Source: Aaosphaeria pasadenensis | Taxonomy: Eukaryota; Ascomycota; Dothideomycetes; Pleosporales | NCBI GenBank assembly: GCA_022813625.1 | Contig: JAKLMB010000009.1 | Span: 124,001 to 188,000, forward strand | Length of the DNA stretch: 64,000 nt | Reading direction: 5' to 3' | Shown: positions 34,779 through 46,720 of the stretch, one piece after another | How the letters are laid out: every line of letters begins with the position of its first letter | Numbering within the stretch: position 1 is the stretch's first letter | The notes under the pieces: generated by a model | The model's database searches: none | What the model was told of the DNA's origin: nothing | Seen by the model: the letters and a program-made list of their open reading frames with translations, nothing else | Made by a program: the position numbers and the translations under genes

Positions 34779-35579
34779 TCATCCTTCAAGATCATATGTA
34801 TCCTCCACCTCCTCGCAAGGTGCGGATATCTCCCGCCAGTCCATCTTCCCCCACTTATTTTCTCCATCTTCAGCGGATGCCTCTACAAAATGCTTGATTG
34901 CAATAACCGTTTGCGCCGCCCACTTTTCCGCACCCCATAGCCCACAACCTGTCGCTAGAGGAGTCATCAAGATCCTCTTTATGCGCCTCTCATTCGTGTG
35001 TCGATCTTCGGCGATGGCGCGGTTGTGTCTGTCAATCGTAGCTAGTAAAGCCCACACACACTCATAAACCACTTCCTTATCCCATCCGACGTTCTGCGGC
35101 GCCTTCATCGTGGGAAGAAGAGCCATGTACCTGCAGCCCCAACCAGGTTTGACCAGATCTGGGTGGTCAAGATCGACCATCGTGCAGCTGCTCGGTGGGG
35201 CAAATCCGCGCCACTCTCTGTACACTTTGGCTTGCGCTACGCGCGTGAGCGCATGGTAGTCGTTTCGTGGTGCGAATGCTCGTGACAATGCGTCGTCGAA
35301 GCCGCCATCGAGCCGCGCGTAAGAGTTCGCGGGAGACACTATGGCGTCGAATTTGACGTCTGTCGGAAGATATTTCAGGTTGTTGTGATGGATTGTAACC
35401 TTCACCGAGGAGGGGAGGTTGTATTTCTCCTTTGCAGCCTCGAATGCGGTAATGAACTCTGGTACCATACACAGAAGATGGATCTCGGGGATCTCGGCTG
35501 GTGGTATCGTGTCTGTGCTGATCGTAGCAGGTGAAGATACCGCAGTACCCATTTCTGGTAACGTGTGATGCTGGGACAT
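34779..35579 (-). CDS. Macro-domain-like protein
   Basis: Single exon, 266 residues. FDAIVSPANSYARLDGGFDDALSRAF matches the macro-domain core, in which an Asn-containing loop and a glycine-rich loop bind ADP-ribose-type ligands. Later the TGxG-like loop is PLATGCGLWGAEKWAAQ. A short helix-strand lead-in of about 60 residues precedes the core. Macro domains bind or hydrolyse ADP-ribose and its derivatives. Whether this divergent fungal version hydrolyses or only binds cannot be decided here. It runs convergent to the GFA-type gene, with 290 bases between stops. Confidence 0.85.
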   Translation of the reverse strand: MSQHHTLPEMGTAVSSPATISTDTIPPAEIPEIHLLCMVPEFITAFEAAKEKYNLPSSVKVTIHHNNLKYLPTDVKFDAIVSPANSYARLDGGFDDALSRAFAPRNDYHALTRVAQAKVYREWRGFAPPSSCTMVDLDHPDLVKPGWGCRYMALLPTMKAPQNVGWDKEVVYECVWALLATIDRHNRAIAEDRHTNERRIKRILMTPLATGCGLWGAEKWAAQTVIAIKHFVEASAEDGENKWGKMDWREISAPCEEVEDTYDLEG

Positions 35580-36656
35580 AGATTGAACTGTATGAGCTTT
35601 ATGGTAGGCCGTGGTGTCGTGTTGGAGCGAAGTTCAATGATATATTGTCGCTTTGGCTGTTGCCTATCTTAAGGATACTGTTGCTTTAGTTTCAAGGCGG
35701 ACTAAAATATAGATAGATTCTGGTGAGAGGGCTGAAAGTTGCTCCAATGCCCTTTAGACGCCCTTTCCACTACAGTGCTATTACAGCCCGTTGTTGCCTG
35801 AGATACAGATTTGGGCTACACGTGATGTAATCGAGGTGAGACAATATGTTCAGCTGTAAACTACTGCTTATGTGCGACTATGTTGGAGCTAAGTGCTCAG
35901 TTTATGGAGGAGTACAGCCCTGCGATTCTGAACCGATGTTATCTTCCAACTACCTTGTTCTTCATCAAGAATAAGTTGTTGAGTAATTATCTAGTATGAC
36001 AATTCGAAATATGATTCAGTGAGCCAAAAATGAGGCCGATTACAGTCCGACAGGCAGCCGATGTTCCCTCCAACTCGCTAAGCTCTGCCCGAACGAGCAT
36101 AATCAAGCGAATCTCGAACCAGGAACGCTGCGCGGAGTGGGCACCCTCGCTGCACCATTATCTGATCCGACACTGATCCGATAGATAATGTGTGGGGATG
36201 CTAGCTGATGTGAGTGCTCCGATGAGGATCCTGTCGGATGAATGGGTACCTAAATGTCCTGCTTAACAAACCTCCGTATGATCGTGCAAGCCGGTAACTT
36301 TGAAGGCTGCGGTGGGTTTCATGTTTTCAGTTGGCAAACCGAAGACCATTCAAAGGAGAGCTGTGTCGCTCGACATTGGACCTAAATTTAGAATGTGATG
36401 CCCAGCAACAACCAACAACAACGTAAACACAACGCAAGGCCGGGCATAGGAAAAGAACATTGGTGTGTTAGCGTCTCGTTTCTACTGCACCCTTCCGAGC
36501 ATGCCCCACTGCACTATGCTTTTCAGTGCATGGTGGATATGGACCTAATACATGTGAGTCTTGGGAAGTTTCAATTATAGATACATCGTAGGTCCCGCAC
36601 TCTTGCTGCTTTTCCATATTATCCTTTTCCCGCCCCAGAAGAGCACAACAAAAAGA
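35580..36656. other. Divergent intergenic between macro and FMO genes
   Basis: 1.08 kb shared promoter region. No frame is supported. No strong element recognised. Confidence 0.55.
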
Positions 36657-38518
36657 ATGGCGGAACAGAGGACGGTGGCCGTTATCGGCGCTGGTACATA
36701 TCGCATATGATCGAGACAGGACAAATGTACTAATTGCCCATTGCAGGTGCTCTTGGTCTCGTGACTATCAAAAACCTCTTGGAGGAGGGATTCGATGTGA
36801 CTGGATTTGAGCGCGATGCCTATGTTGGTGGCCTCTGGCAGTATACGGAGGATGACAAGACTTCGGTGTTGCAAAGTACCATCGTCAATGTTTCGAAGGA
36901 ACGGGTGAGCGGGCGATCATTTGGAATTAGACTTGGCAAGATACTAATGATTCCACAAAGGGCTGCTTCACTGATCTCCCATTTCAAGAAGGTCGGTAAA
37001 CACATTGGCTGTCTTCGCTCAAAAGTGGTGCTAAGTCAATAGCAGGCGTCCGCACACATCCCACAGCCGCAGAAGTCCAGCAATACCTCTTGCAATATGT
37101 GGAACATTTCAATCTTGCTTCACGAATCCAACTGAACACTTCAATCAAGAATGTGACATACTCTGATGAGCACCAGAAATGGGCTGTTCATATTGAAGGC
37201 TCAGACCGTATCTTCTTCGACAAGGTCGTTATGGCTACCGGCATCAATACCGTTGCTAGTATTCCGAACGTGAAAAACATTGACCTTTTTGAGGGTCGGT
37301 GCATACATTCTCGATTCTTCAAAAGGTTCGTAATGGTCACCCCTAATATACAGGAAATAAACGCTAACATGTATTTCAGGCCAGAAGAATTCATGGGCAA
37401 AAAAGTCCTCGTTGTCGGCTTCGGCAACACTGCCGCAGACACCGCAACCCAGCTCGTAGGCAACGCCTCCAAAATATACCTATCACATCGCCACGGCGGA
37501 GTCGTGGTTAGTTATTCCATCTTCCTATCTGTTGACCTCATTGGAAATGGCATGCATTAATTCCATACAGCTACCCCGGAAGCAAAACAATCAGTCAATA
37601 GACCACGGCCTAAATTATCGCAAGCAAACTATTTCGGATACCCTCTGGTACTATGCTCCTGGAGTTGCCGAATACATCTTCAACACGTTTCTAGCAAAAA
37701 TGCAGAACAAATCATTTACAATTCGCCCTGAATGGGGACTTTCCCCTGCGCCTTCGATGAAGCAATCGATCCCCATAATCTCCGACGTCCTCGTGGATGG
37801 CTTCGAAAAAGGGGACATCAAATCCGTTACCGGTTTGGAGAAGATAACCGGGCCAAATCAGGTCGAATTAAGTGATGGTACCAACCTGGACGTCGACATC
37901 ATCATATACTGCACAGGCTACAAAATCGACTACTCCCTCCTCGAACCGAAATACGATCCCACGACACGCACCACGCAGAAATGGTCCGAAGCCCATGGTT
38001 CCAACGGCAAGCCACTGCCACGTTTGTACAGGAACGTTTTCTCACTGGAGAAGCCCGAGTCACTGGCGTTCATAGGTACGGTCGCATTTCCGAGTCCTGC
38101 CTTTCAAACGTACGATATCGCTTCCATGGCGTTGGCGCAGATCTGGAAAGGTAATTCGAAGCTGCCTGGTCGGCATGAGATGATCGATGATGTAGACGCA
38201 CACCATGAATGGGTGTGCGGCATGGCGAAAGATGGGAGTGTCTATCCTGGTATTGTGAAGGGTGGGGAGTGGATGCGATGGGCGAATGATGCTGCTGGGA
38301 CGGGGATCAATGAGAATTTGGGGTATGGATGGAAAGGGTGGGTGTTCTGGTTGCGGAATAGGAGTTTATGCCAAATGATTATGGGTGGAATATACAGTCC
38401 CCACGTTTTTAGGTTGTTCGAAGGGAAGAGGAAAAGGTGGGAGGGGGCGGGGGAGGCGATTGAAAAGGTTAACAGAGAGAATGGCTTGTATGGGTTAGTC
38501 AAGGACAAGAATAATTAG
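36657..38518 (+). CDS. Flavin-containing monooxygenase (FMO-like)
   Basis: Six exons (36657-36693, 36747-36904, 36961-36991, 37046-37325, 37380-37506, 37571-38518) give 526 residues. The first exon is 37 bases and the third is 31. The FAD-binding GAGALG is at 11-16, rebuilt across intron 1. The FMO/BVMO fingerprint FxGxxxHS reads FEGRCIHSRFFKR, and the NADPH-binding loop is VVGFGNTAADTA. C-terminally, DVDIIIYCTGYKIDY is the usual ATG-like/CTGY motif. The enzyme would oxygenate a soft nucleophile (N, S) or a ketone using NADPH and O2. A basic tail (EGKRKRW) precedes the end. No membrane anchor is obvious. All five introns keep frame. It stands alone, with no biosynthetic partner genes visible nearby. 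Confidence 0.93.
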
Positions 38519-39472
38519 AGAAAGATGGGCTTCTTTGGATAGGGACGTTTCGCTTTAGATAATTGCGAGACTGCCATGACATAGTCACCTTGTTCTGTTG
38601 AGTAAGATTTTCTTTAATGCATGACTCTTTGTCCAATGCTATTGCTTCCCCAGGTTTTCTCGCCTACCATGAGTGCGTGGTGAAGCTTCAGTGACACTAG
38701 CAATAGTTGAACAGGCCCCGTATTTGTATTTTAGACCAAAGCGTTCTTCCCACAGCTATGCATAAACTTAGCCAGCCGTGCCAGCGCATGCTCGGCATTT
38801 CCAAACACGAAGTGCCATTGTGGAGGATCTACGGTCTCTCGCTAAATGAAAAGAGTGTCCCTTGTATCGACGACACGTTGCTTCCAAATAGTTTCTCAAA
38901 GTTAGCTCGAGCAGTTTCAATTTACATGTCTGAAGTTGATGACATCGGTGAAGCTGAGACGTTTGTCTTCTTTTTGGCGAACCCCAGAGGCGTTTTGCGA
39001 GGTGCAACGCATGCTTGACCTCGGGAATGATAAGGGATGGGTCACGAAGGATTGTTGAATTTCATCAAGTTTCCAGTAGGGTTCATTATGAATACGTAGG
39101 TAATGATCTAATACAACAAGAACAGAACAAACAACCCGGCGTCCAACACTTGGAATAGCCGATTCTAAGATTCATGAACGAGCGACAAGGTCTAAAACCC
39201 ACCCGGGACTGACAAACTAGGCCGGCTAGAAGTGTCCAGTCTACGGTAACGAAGGTCGGTATTGTAGCGCGTACAATTTTCGAGTTGAACAAAATATTCG
39301 CCGAGGATCGCACCTGCGCGCGACGATAATTATGTCTGCAAGTAAAGGAACACACTCGTAGAGACGTAAGATAATTGCAACGAACCACCAACACCCGAAA
39401 ATGCCCAGAACTTTGCGTTTACTGTTAAGAGCATCAAAGAAACAAGAAACATAGCAAGATCGGCTTAGATAG
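38519..39472. other. Convergent intergenic between FMO and membrane protein
   Basis: 950 bases. A plus frame at 38707-39018 starts at TTG and matches no family. No gene is supported. Confidence 0.5.
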
Positions 39473-40351
39473 TTAAACCGCGTTCATCTTGCCGAATTCT
39501 GCGTTAACGTCTTCTGTCTTCATCGTCAGACCATTCGCGTCCTGGCGGCGGCACTTCATCATGTCTGCAATGCCGACAGCAGCGATTACGAATGCAACAA
39601 TCATGAAGGGAATCATAACGGCCCGGCCTGCTTGTTCGATGTCGCACTGTCTCGAATAATCTTCCCATACCATCTTCGCACCCTCCACGGTCTTCAGTTC
39701 GCAACTCCAGGTTTCAAGATCGAATGTGCCAATATTGTACCGGACACCTTCTCCGGGGCGGTCAGCCTTGCGAATGACATAGCCCTCGAAGAAATGCGAT
39801 GTCGACTTATGTGTGACAAATATCGACACCAACGAGAATAGTACCATGATGCTGTTGGTAAAATGAAGGAACATGATGTTGCGTCGAAAGGAGTATGTTT
39901 GTGTCTATTTAACAAAGTCAGTGTTGGCCGAGGAAAGTAGTGCTGTAGTATGACATACTCTTTTGCCTTCTTTCCAATCCATGACAACAAAAACTGCGTG
40001 TCCAGAACCGACGAAGATGCTGATAGCGGCTGCCACAACTGCCAGTTTTGCTGGTGCAGTATACAGCATCCTTGGTAATGCTGCAAGTATAGTAGAATCC
40101 ACATCGGCATCCTCAGTCTCGAACACAAAACCCGTGTTCTCGTTGTCTTCAATGAAGTTGAGTGTCATGGCCTTCAGTCCAATAACGCCGGTGGAAAGGA
40201 TGACCAGAGCAACCAAGAAAGTGATGTAGAGCGCGCGCGAGATATGGTATCTCTTCTCAGTGTCCACGCGCTGATTGAAAACTGGTTTTGGCCTCAAGAA
40301 AGAGGGGAGCTTCTCGGCGAGTTTAGCCATCTTGTTCGCTGGCTGTTCCAT
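39473..40351 (-). CDS. Four-helix membrane protein of unknown function
   Basis: Two exons (40351-39959, 39904-39473; intron 54 bases) give 274 residues. About 40 soluble basic residues lead into helix 1 (ALYITFLVALVILSTGVIGL), helix 2 (LAVVAAAISIFVGSGHAVFV), helix 3 (FTNSIMVLFSLVSIFVTH) and helix 4 (IPFMIVAFVIAAVGIADMM). A Cys-containing acidic loop separates helices 3 and 4 (TWSCELKTVEG, SRQCDIEQ). The C-terminus is short and polar. The layout, a short intron in the middle and a two-Cys loop before the last helix, is like the protein at 11637-12461, but sequence similarity between them is not obvious. No known family assigned. Confidence 0.82.
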
Positions 40352-42261
40352 GATATTTCTTCTTCACCGCGCCTTTCCCGATCGTAAGTAGTATTTTGAG
40401 CGGAGAGCCTTGGAAAATTCGCAAGACAAGAAGGATAAAAAGCGCCCAAGGCGCGAAGGCGTATTTAGTGTGTTGAACGTTGGCCCGCAAACGTCTCTGA
40501 CCACGATGATTTGATGTCGGAGGAATCCTTCCTGAAGCGGGAAACCCAGAATGACTTTCGATCGGAAATTGTGGAACAAGGCATTCGAGAAGGCGACTAG
40601 TAAATAAAACAGACGGACACAAGACAGCAATAGTATCACGAAGCACGCGTGGATAAGTACTCAATTGTCATCTCCAGACATGGAGTGCGCAGAACAAGGA
40701 TAGCATCCATATCTGATGCGGCTGGGCCTAATGCTGTGATACTGCAGGAACTGGCATAGGGCTGCCATTCGCTGCCGTGCATAGATAACCTGTTCCACAA
40801 TGGCCCATTTTCAGTGAGGTTTCTATGCGCAAGCAACGGCAAAACGGTGTAAATGGCTGCCAACTGTTGTTGAAACTGGTAGTGTAAGATAATCGCAACG
40901 TGCACGGTCACCCAGGACCCAATTAGATCGAGAACCGCTCGACGCGAAGAACCTCTCGTCGAAGCTTAGATTCCCCTATTAAGCTTGCTTGCTTGCTTGA
41001 AGCTGCCGAGTGCTATATTCGAGGAGCTAAGGTCGATGTATCATATACTCCGTATTGTGCAGTGCGTGAAGGTGAAGATGTCGATTCAGCACGGCTAGCG
41101 ATGCTCGATCTACCAGCAACCATACCCCACACTGATCAAACCATCAGCCACCAAGGCATAAGTTCTCTCCATGTACCGTCTGCCGGTAGAATACACAACT
41201 CGATCGGCTGTTTGTGCCGCGATATTTTTGTGTTGTTGATAGTGAACATCGCCTATACATGGTCAGAGCAGTCCTTTTCGGAAGTGCTGGCTCCCACACC
41301 CCACGCATGAGAGCTTCGCTCACAATTCGCGTGGGCTTGAGCATATACTTCAACCAGGTGCTTGGAATTTCCGCAACCATATAGTTGATTCCTGCATCAT
41401 AGAAGCAACAGCTTCACGGAAGTCAGAGAAACCAGCCATATGTACCAAAGGACAAAGCCATTGCAGATGGTACTGCGCAAGAGTTCCGTCACATCGAAAG
41501 AGTCAATGGCCAAATGGTTTCAGTGCATGTGTAGTTCGCCCAGCAAAAGGTATTGCACGACAATGGGTTAGCTCGTTTCCGTGGTTGCGACAAATGATTT
41601 CCGTTGCATGTTGGATATTAGCTATAATACTTCTTTTTCCATACAATCGAGACTGCTCCGCTGCAATCTTTTATGAACGCGGGGCCGAATAGTATACTGA
41701 GTATCTCGGCGTTTGCAGATGTGACATGGACGCAACTACTTCAGGTGGATTCCATCTGCCGATATCGTCCGACAGGTGGCCTTCTCTACTCACTGATATT
41801 CTATCCGGTGGAGTATTGTTGGCTACAACAGTCATCGTCAGTAATATCTTATGCCTATGGTGAATCATAGCTGTAAATAATAGACAGAGTTTGTGTAATT
41901 TCACCACCTCAGAGAGCCATACTTGCGATTCAAGCAGCAACTGAAGAATATTGGAAAAAGCAGACAATGAACCAGCAAGGTGAGTATTGTTCCTCGAAAG
42001 AAATCTCGATCGTGAATTATGATATTTGGCGGTGAAGAGTGAAGAGTGAAGAGTGACGTACAAAGTAGGAGGAGGTACCGGGAGGTGGTTCCACAATGCG
42101 CTAAACGAAAGCCCACGCGACTCACGGCCCGACGCGTTCGCCGCCGCCGCCTCCCCCGAACTTTCATTAGAAGTCCATCAACCGGAAGTTTGTACATCTT
42201 CGCTGTCCATTACGCAACACCGCCCAACTACCTGTCTTAATACTAGATACTTACCTACAGA
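40352..42261. other. Divergent intergenic (1.9 kb) with simple repeats
   Basis: No gene supported. It holds a CTTG run (CTTGCTTGCTTGCTTG, near 40984), TACTCCGTA at 41046-41054 (reverse of the recurrent 9-mer), and three tandem GTGAAGA units near 42034. Confidence 0.55.
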
Positions 42262-43776
42262 ATGGCGGGATCGGCACATCCGGAAGAGATTGATATCGCC
42301 TTCTCAGGGAATCCTGAGCTGCGCAAACGAGTCCATGCTGCTATCGGTTGGTCTCTCTGATCGAGAAAAGAACTAGACTCATGAACTCATTACATTGATA
42401 GATCAAAACCCCAAGCACAGTACCCTCTTTCGCGACATATCAACCTACATTCTAAATCGAACTTCTCAAAGTGTACCCGAGCCTGCATCAAAGAAGCGCA
42501 AATTGGACAACAGCAACGGTAACAATGGCGTACAAAACGGCACAGCAAAAGGGGCAGACACGGCAAATCTCCTCAGTGCATCCACCACAGCATGGAAGAC
42601 ATATACTGGCGTGAGCTTCTCGATACCACAACGCAAGAAATTGACTTTGGAGTTGGTGTCTGGCAAAGGAGGAGGCGTAAGGGGTATTGGCGCTGATGGG
42701 AAGGTGGAGTTTGGGATTGCTTGGAAGGATGTTGGTAAGGCCATGCAATTTTTGCGCAAGCCTTGGCCTTTCATTCAATCTATATGCTGACATTGCCCGC
42801 GACAGATCAGATATTCTGTCTTCCCGTGCCGGAGAAGGCAAAGCGACAACACAATTTCATCGTACTGCCTGTTTACGGCGACGGTGTGAACCCTCTTCCA
42901 GAAGATCGGAAGGATGCACCACCACCTGACCCAATCCTCTGGACTTTCGAGGAAGCATCAGGGAAGAATATAATTGAGGGAGAGGATCCTGGTCCACGTC
43001 CAATCGCATCTGCCATAAATGAGAGCGTCAAGTCAGCTGGCATCAGAAAGCAAGTTGTTTTCCCAGACCCAGAGGAGTTCGTGAGTGCGATCGTTCAAAG
43101 CCATCGCAAAGGTGAAAAGGGATATCATGTGAAAGCACATAGGGGTAGCAAAGAAGGTAGGCTATGACCTTTCACAAGGCTCCTTGCGATTTCGTAATTG
43201 CGATTTCGTACTAACACATGCATTACACTAGGCTATCTATTCTTCACCTCTATAGGCATTCTATACGGCTTCAAAAAACCGCTGTTGTTCTTCGACTTTG
43301 CCGCGATTACCTCGATATCATATACGAACGTCCTCCGCAATACCTTCAATCTTGTCGTCCAATCTGTCGACCAAGAATTTGAATTCAGCATGATTGATCA
43401 GGAAGACTATCCGGGTATCACCGAATATGTGCAAAAGCACGGGTTGCAGGATGCTAGCATGGCCGCGGCCAGAAGAGCCCAGAAACTCAACATCAACCCC
43501 CCGGCGGACAATGAGAATGGAGTTGCTGGCGGGGCCGACGAGGAATCGGAATTAACCAAGGCCGAGAGGTTGTTACAAGACGAGGAAGATGAAGATGAGG
43601 AGGATTACGAGCCACCCGCGAGCGATGCAGAAAGTGAAGGGAGCGGAAGTGACGACAGTGATGACGAGGACGAGGAAGACGGAGAAGACTACGAAGAGGG
43701 CGAGGAGTATGAAGAAGGATATGAAGAGGGAGAAGGAGAGGGAGAAGAAATGGAGGGCCACAATGAGCAGTACTGA
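42262..43776 (+). CDS. rtt106: Histone chaperone Rtt106
   Basis: Four exons (42262-42346, 42402-42734, 42806-43156, 43232-43776) give 437 residues. The N-terminal helix-rich part is followed by the tandem PH-like region: strands such as TGVSFSIPQRKKLTLELV, EFGIAWKDVDQIFCLPVPEK (spliced), HNFIVLPVYGDGVNP, KEGYLFFTSIGILYGFKKPLL (spliced) and FNLVVQSVDQEFEFSMIDQEDY match the Rtt106 family. The last 80 residues are almost pure Glu/Asp. Rtt106 binds H3-H4, preferring H3 acetylated at Lys56, and deposits it behind replication forks and in silencing. The acidic tail length is longer than in yeast. Intron 3 holds a 13-base direct repeat. Family assignment is firm from several blocks. Confidence 0.93.
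43184..43210 (+). repeat. 13-base direct duplication inside Rtt106 intron 3
   Basis: TTGCGATTTCGTA occurs twice, 14 bases apart, immediately before the branch-site-like TACTAAC. It does not disturb splice sites. Confidence 0.6.
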
Positions 43777-44346
43777 TTGCTCAGCCTTTTCCGCCCCGAC
43801 TCGACTTGGGCCCTGGTGGTTTACATACATTTCTTGAAGATACCTTTTCCATTTGGATCACGTCTTACGTTCCAATTTCCTTCACAGTTCCATCGGGATT
43901 ATTATGAAACCGCTTAAGTCATATTTTGTGCCAATTATGCCAAGTGCGGTAGATTGGAGATCTACAAGCGGCTGAATGCGTCGCCTGTACAGAGCCATTG
44001 CTCGCAATTTATCTGGCCCTCCTACCCCAGATTCTTTTGAGTGCCCTGGACGCCTCATTTGGCCCTCTAACAGCCTGGTTAAATCTTCACCAGCTGCCAT
44101 TTAGATATATACACAAGCACTCCCACATCTTTCCATGATATCCATACCTTTTCACTGCGGCACAAGATTTCACCTTTGCCCCTTGCACTTCTATCTTGCA
44201 TTGCATTTTCCGTCGCTTCGAGCGCTTTGCCCTGAGACACTGGCAAGCCATGCCATTTAATCTCACGTTGCGTTCGCAGTCTCATCCGTAATCCCGGTTC
44301 GCGGAACGTAGCACTCCCTACGATCATAAGACAACAGCCTTACAAG
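43777..44346. other. Intergenic between Rtt106 and GT90 genes
   Basis: 570 bases on the same strand, no gene seen. Confidence 0.5.
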
Positions 44347-46488
44347 ATGTACGCAGGGTGTTTATTGCTGCATCCCACCTGGAAGGGGCTGCAGCTTCTT
44401 GCACTGATCTCGTCCGTGCTTTGCTTTATCATTGCATATCACTCGATATCAGATACCAGGGCTATCAAGCTGTATGTGGGAGAAAGATTGCCCACATTGC
44501 CCCAGATAGACTTTCCGCGCTTGACGCTTGAGGATGTCAAGAAAGGGATTTCAAAGGGCATCTCAAACGTTGGAGGTCTTGGAGCACCAGGCAAACATCC
44601 GATTGATGAACTTATCGCGGATGCCGAAAAGGGCTTCTCTGCCCTTCTGAAAACCGAGGCTGTGAGCCTGAAGGACGCCGCTGCCAAGTACCGCAGGAAA
44701 AGGGGAAGACATCCACCGCCAGGCTTTGACTCTTGGTATAATTTTGCTTCGTCTAGTGGCTCCGTCATCGTTGAGGATTTTTGGGACCAGATTTATCATG
44801 ATCTCGGCCCCTTTTGGGGCGTCAATCCGAGCACTCTACGCCAACAAGCTCACAGCCTGAAACCCAAGATTTCCATTCGTAATGGAAAAGTCGAATCAGA
44901 TCCGCAAGGTGCATATACGAAGTTGCAGCAGTGGACAGACATGGTTCTCACTCTTTCCTCTCACAAGCATGTAAGACTTCCAGACGTGGATTTACCATTC
45001 AATGTCAATGAAGAGCCTGCGCTCGCGGTGCCTTGGGAGACCATTGATACCATGCTGTCGTTTTCCCGTCGGATCAAAGCATCGATCTCAGACGTTCAGA
45101 CTAGCTTCACAGATCTAGAAGCGCCCGAAGCGACAGGAAACGAGACTTTCGGATTCGACCCGGAATGGCTTGGTCCTCGCCGCACCCATCCTGCTTCAGC
45201 ACTAGGTCCACGTCCATACTGGACGGTCGTACGGCCCGGTTGCCACCCAAAGTCTTCATCAAGACTTCACAGTATAATGTCTGATATTTGGGACCTACAC
45301 GGACGTACCAGCGAAGCGCATTCGGCTGTAAACATAACACCCAGTGGCTGGCCGCGAGGAACCTTGAGGGGATATGTGAAGAACTGGACAATGGCGACGA
45401 ACGTGTGTCGACACAGTCATTTGCAAGGACTTCATGGAGCTTTTGTTGCGCCCGAGCACATGAGCGTGAGTGAGAAAATGTTTCCGTTGTTTGGGGCAAG
45501 CAAATTCAGCATGAGCAATGAGATACTGTTGCCGGGAGCCCTGGAATGGAACCGTACAGAAATATCATCATCGGTAGATTATTCCGTTGGAGTGAATTGG
45601 GCAACTAGACAGGATAAGTTGTTCTGGCGTGGCCCAGCAACAGGCGGACAGTATAGTAAGGATAATTGGAACCGATCACATCGACACCGCTTCGTAAGCA
45701 TGTTGAATGGTTCACACATCCTGATGGTGGACCAGAGTCCAAATGTAACGACCTCCGGACAAGATATTAGTTCTAGCATGACCTTCCGCCTCCCTTCTAG
45801 AGATGCATATCTCTTACCTTCTCGCCATGGCCACCATCTTGCGGCATGGGTCTCGAGCTGGGCAGATGCATCATTTCGAACAGAAACTCTGGACTGTGAG
45901 AAACTCTCGGGCGAAGAATCACCACGATGCCCCTCGTCCTTCTTCTCCGTTTCTCAAGCAGCTAGTGGACGGGATATCGAACAGCACAAATACACGGCGG
46001 TGGTTGATGGTAACGGTGGCGACGATGGCGGAGAATTCACTAGAGCTCTTGAGAATGGACTTGTTGCTTTAAGAGCCAGCGTGTATCTTCAATGGTACGA
46101 TGCACGGATTAAGCCTTGGGTGCACTATGTTCCCATGGACAATACGTTCATCGATTTACTGGGGATCATGGAATATTTCATTCCCTGGTCTTCTAACCAC
46201 CGAGACGACAATTCAGATGAAAGGGATGATATCTCTAATACTGATGGGGCAGTACCTGAGAACATACTGAAATCAATAGTCTGGAAAAAAACAGGAGCAT
46301 GGAGTGTTGGCCATGATGCGCAAGCAAGAAAAATCGCGGAAACCGGCCAGAAATGGGCCAGAAAAGTATTGCGAAGGGAAGACATGTTGATATACGTCTA
46401 TCGTTTAATTCTCGAATTTGCGCGAGTTGTCGACGATTCTAGGGAAAGGTTGGGGTGGGTGGAAGATCTTGATGATGGTGGAGGCTGA
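44347..46488 (+). CDS. GT90/CAP10-like glycosyltransferase, type II membrane
   Basis: Single exon, 713 residues. A short cytoplasmic head and one helix (LQLLALISSVLCFIIAYHS, about 14-32) anchor it in the Golgi or ER. A long luminal part follows. The C-terminal half has the GT90 pattern: SNEILLPGALEWNR, an ALDWATRQDKLFWRGPATGG block (here VNWATRQDKLFWRGPATGG), HKYTAVVDGNGGDDGGEF and RIKPWVHYVPMDNTFIDL. Family members transfer xylose (capsular CAP10/Cxt1 in Cryptococcus) or glucose. Which donor is used cannot be decided. The segment after DGNG is GDDGGEF where many members have GWSGRF, so donor binding may differ. It is followed 232 bases later by a small membrane-protein gene on the same strand. 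Confidence 0.9.
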   Translation: MYAGCLLLHPTWKGLQLLALISSVLCFIIAYHSISDTRAIKLYVGERLPTLPQIDFPRLTLEDVKKGISKGISNVGGLGAPGKHPIDELIADAEKGFSALLKTEAVSLKDAAAKYRRKRGRHPPPGFDSWYNFASSSGSVIVEDFWDQIYHDLGPFWGVNPSTLRQQAHSLKPKISIRNGKVESDPQGAYTKLQQWTDMVLTLSSHKHVRLPDVDLPFNVNEEPALAVPWETIDTMLSFSRRIKASISDVQTSFTDLEAPEATGNETFGFDPEWLGPRRTHPASALGPRPYWTVVRPGCHPKSSSRLHSIMSDIWDLHGRTSEAHSAVNITPSGWPRGTLRGYVKNWTMATNVCRHSHLQGLHGAFVAPEHMSVSEKMFPLFGASKFSMSNEILLPGALEWNRTEISSSVDYSVGVNWATRQDKLFWRGPATGGQYSKDNWNRSHRHRFVSMLNGSHILMVDQSPNVTTSGQDISSSMTFRLPSRDAYLLPSRHGHHLAAWVSSWADASFRTETLDCEKLSGEESPRCPSSFFSVSQAASGRDIEQHKYTAVVDGNGGDDGGEFTRALENGLVALRASVYLQWYDARIKPWVHYVPMDNTFIDLLGIMEYFIPWSSNHRDDNSDERDDISNTDGAVPENILKSIVWKKTGAWSVGHDAQARKIAETGQKWARKVLRREDMLIYVYRLILEFARVVDDSRERLGWVEDLDDGGG

Positions 46489-46720
46489 AGGAAGGTGCAG
46501 ATGCACCATGAAGGTATCTGTTCGAATCACCTCTACGCCAGTAACCTAAATTAAAACAACTCTCCGCACCTAAAAGCCGAATATCTGCTCTATTGCATGT
46601 TCCCTCCACTGAAACTCCGTATTCTATAACAGCAACACCTTTGAACTTCGTACTAGATACCGTTCACACACACTCTACAGGCCCCAGCGACTTCTTATTA
46701 TACTTGTCCACCGCCAGTGC

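Noticed and set aside
38707..39018. 103-codon plus frame
   Set aside because: Starts at TTG and matches no family; no promoter or splice support.
46505..46535. TTCGAATC resembling a tRNA T-loop
   Set aside because: The T-stem does not pair and no anticodon or acceptor arm is found around it.
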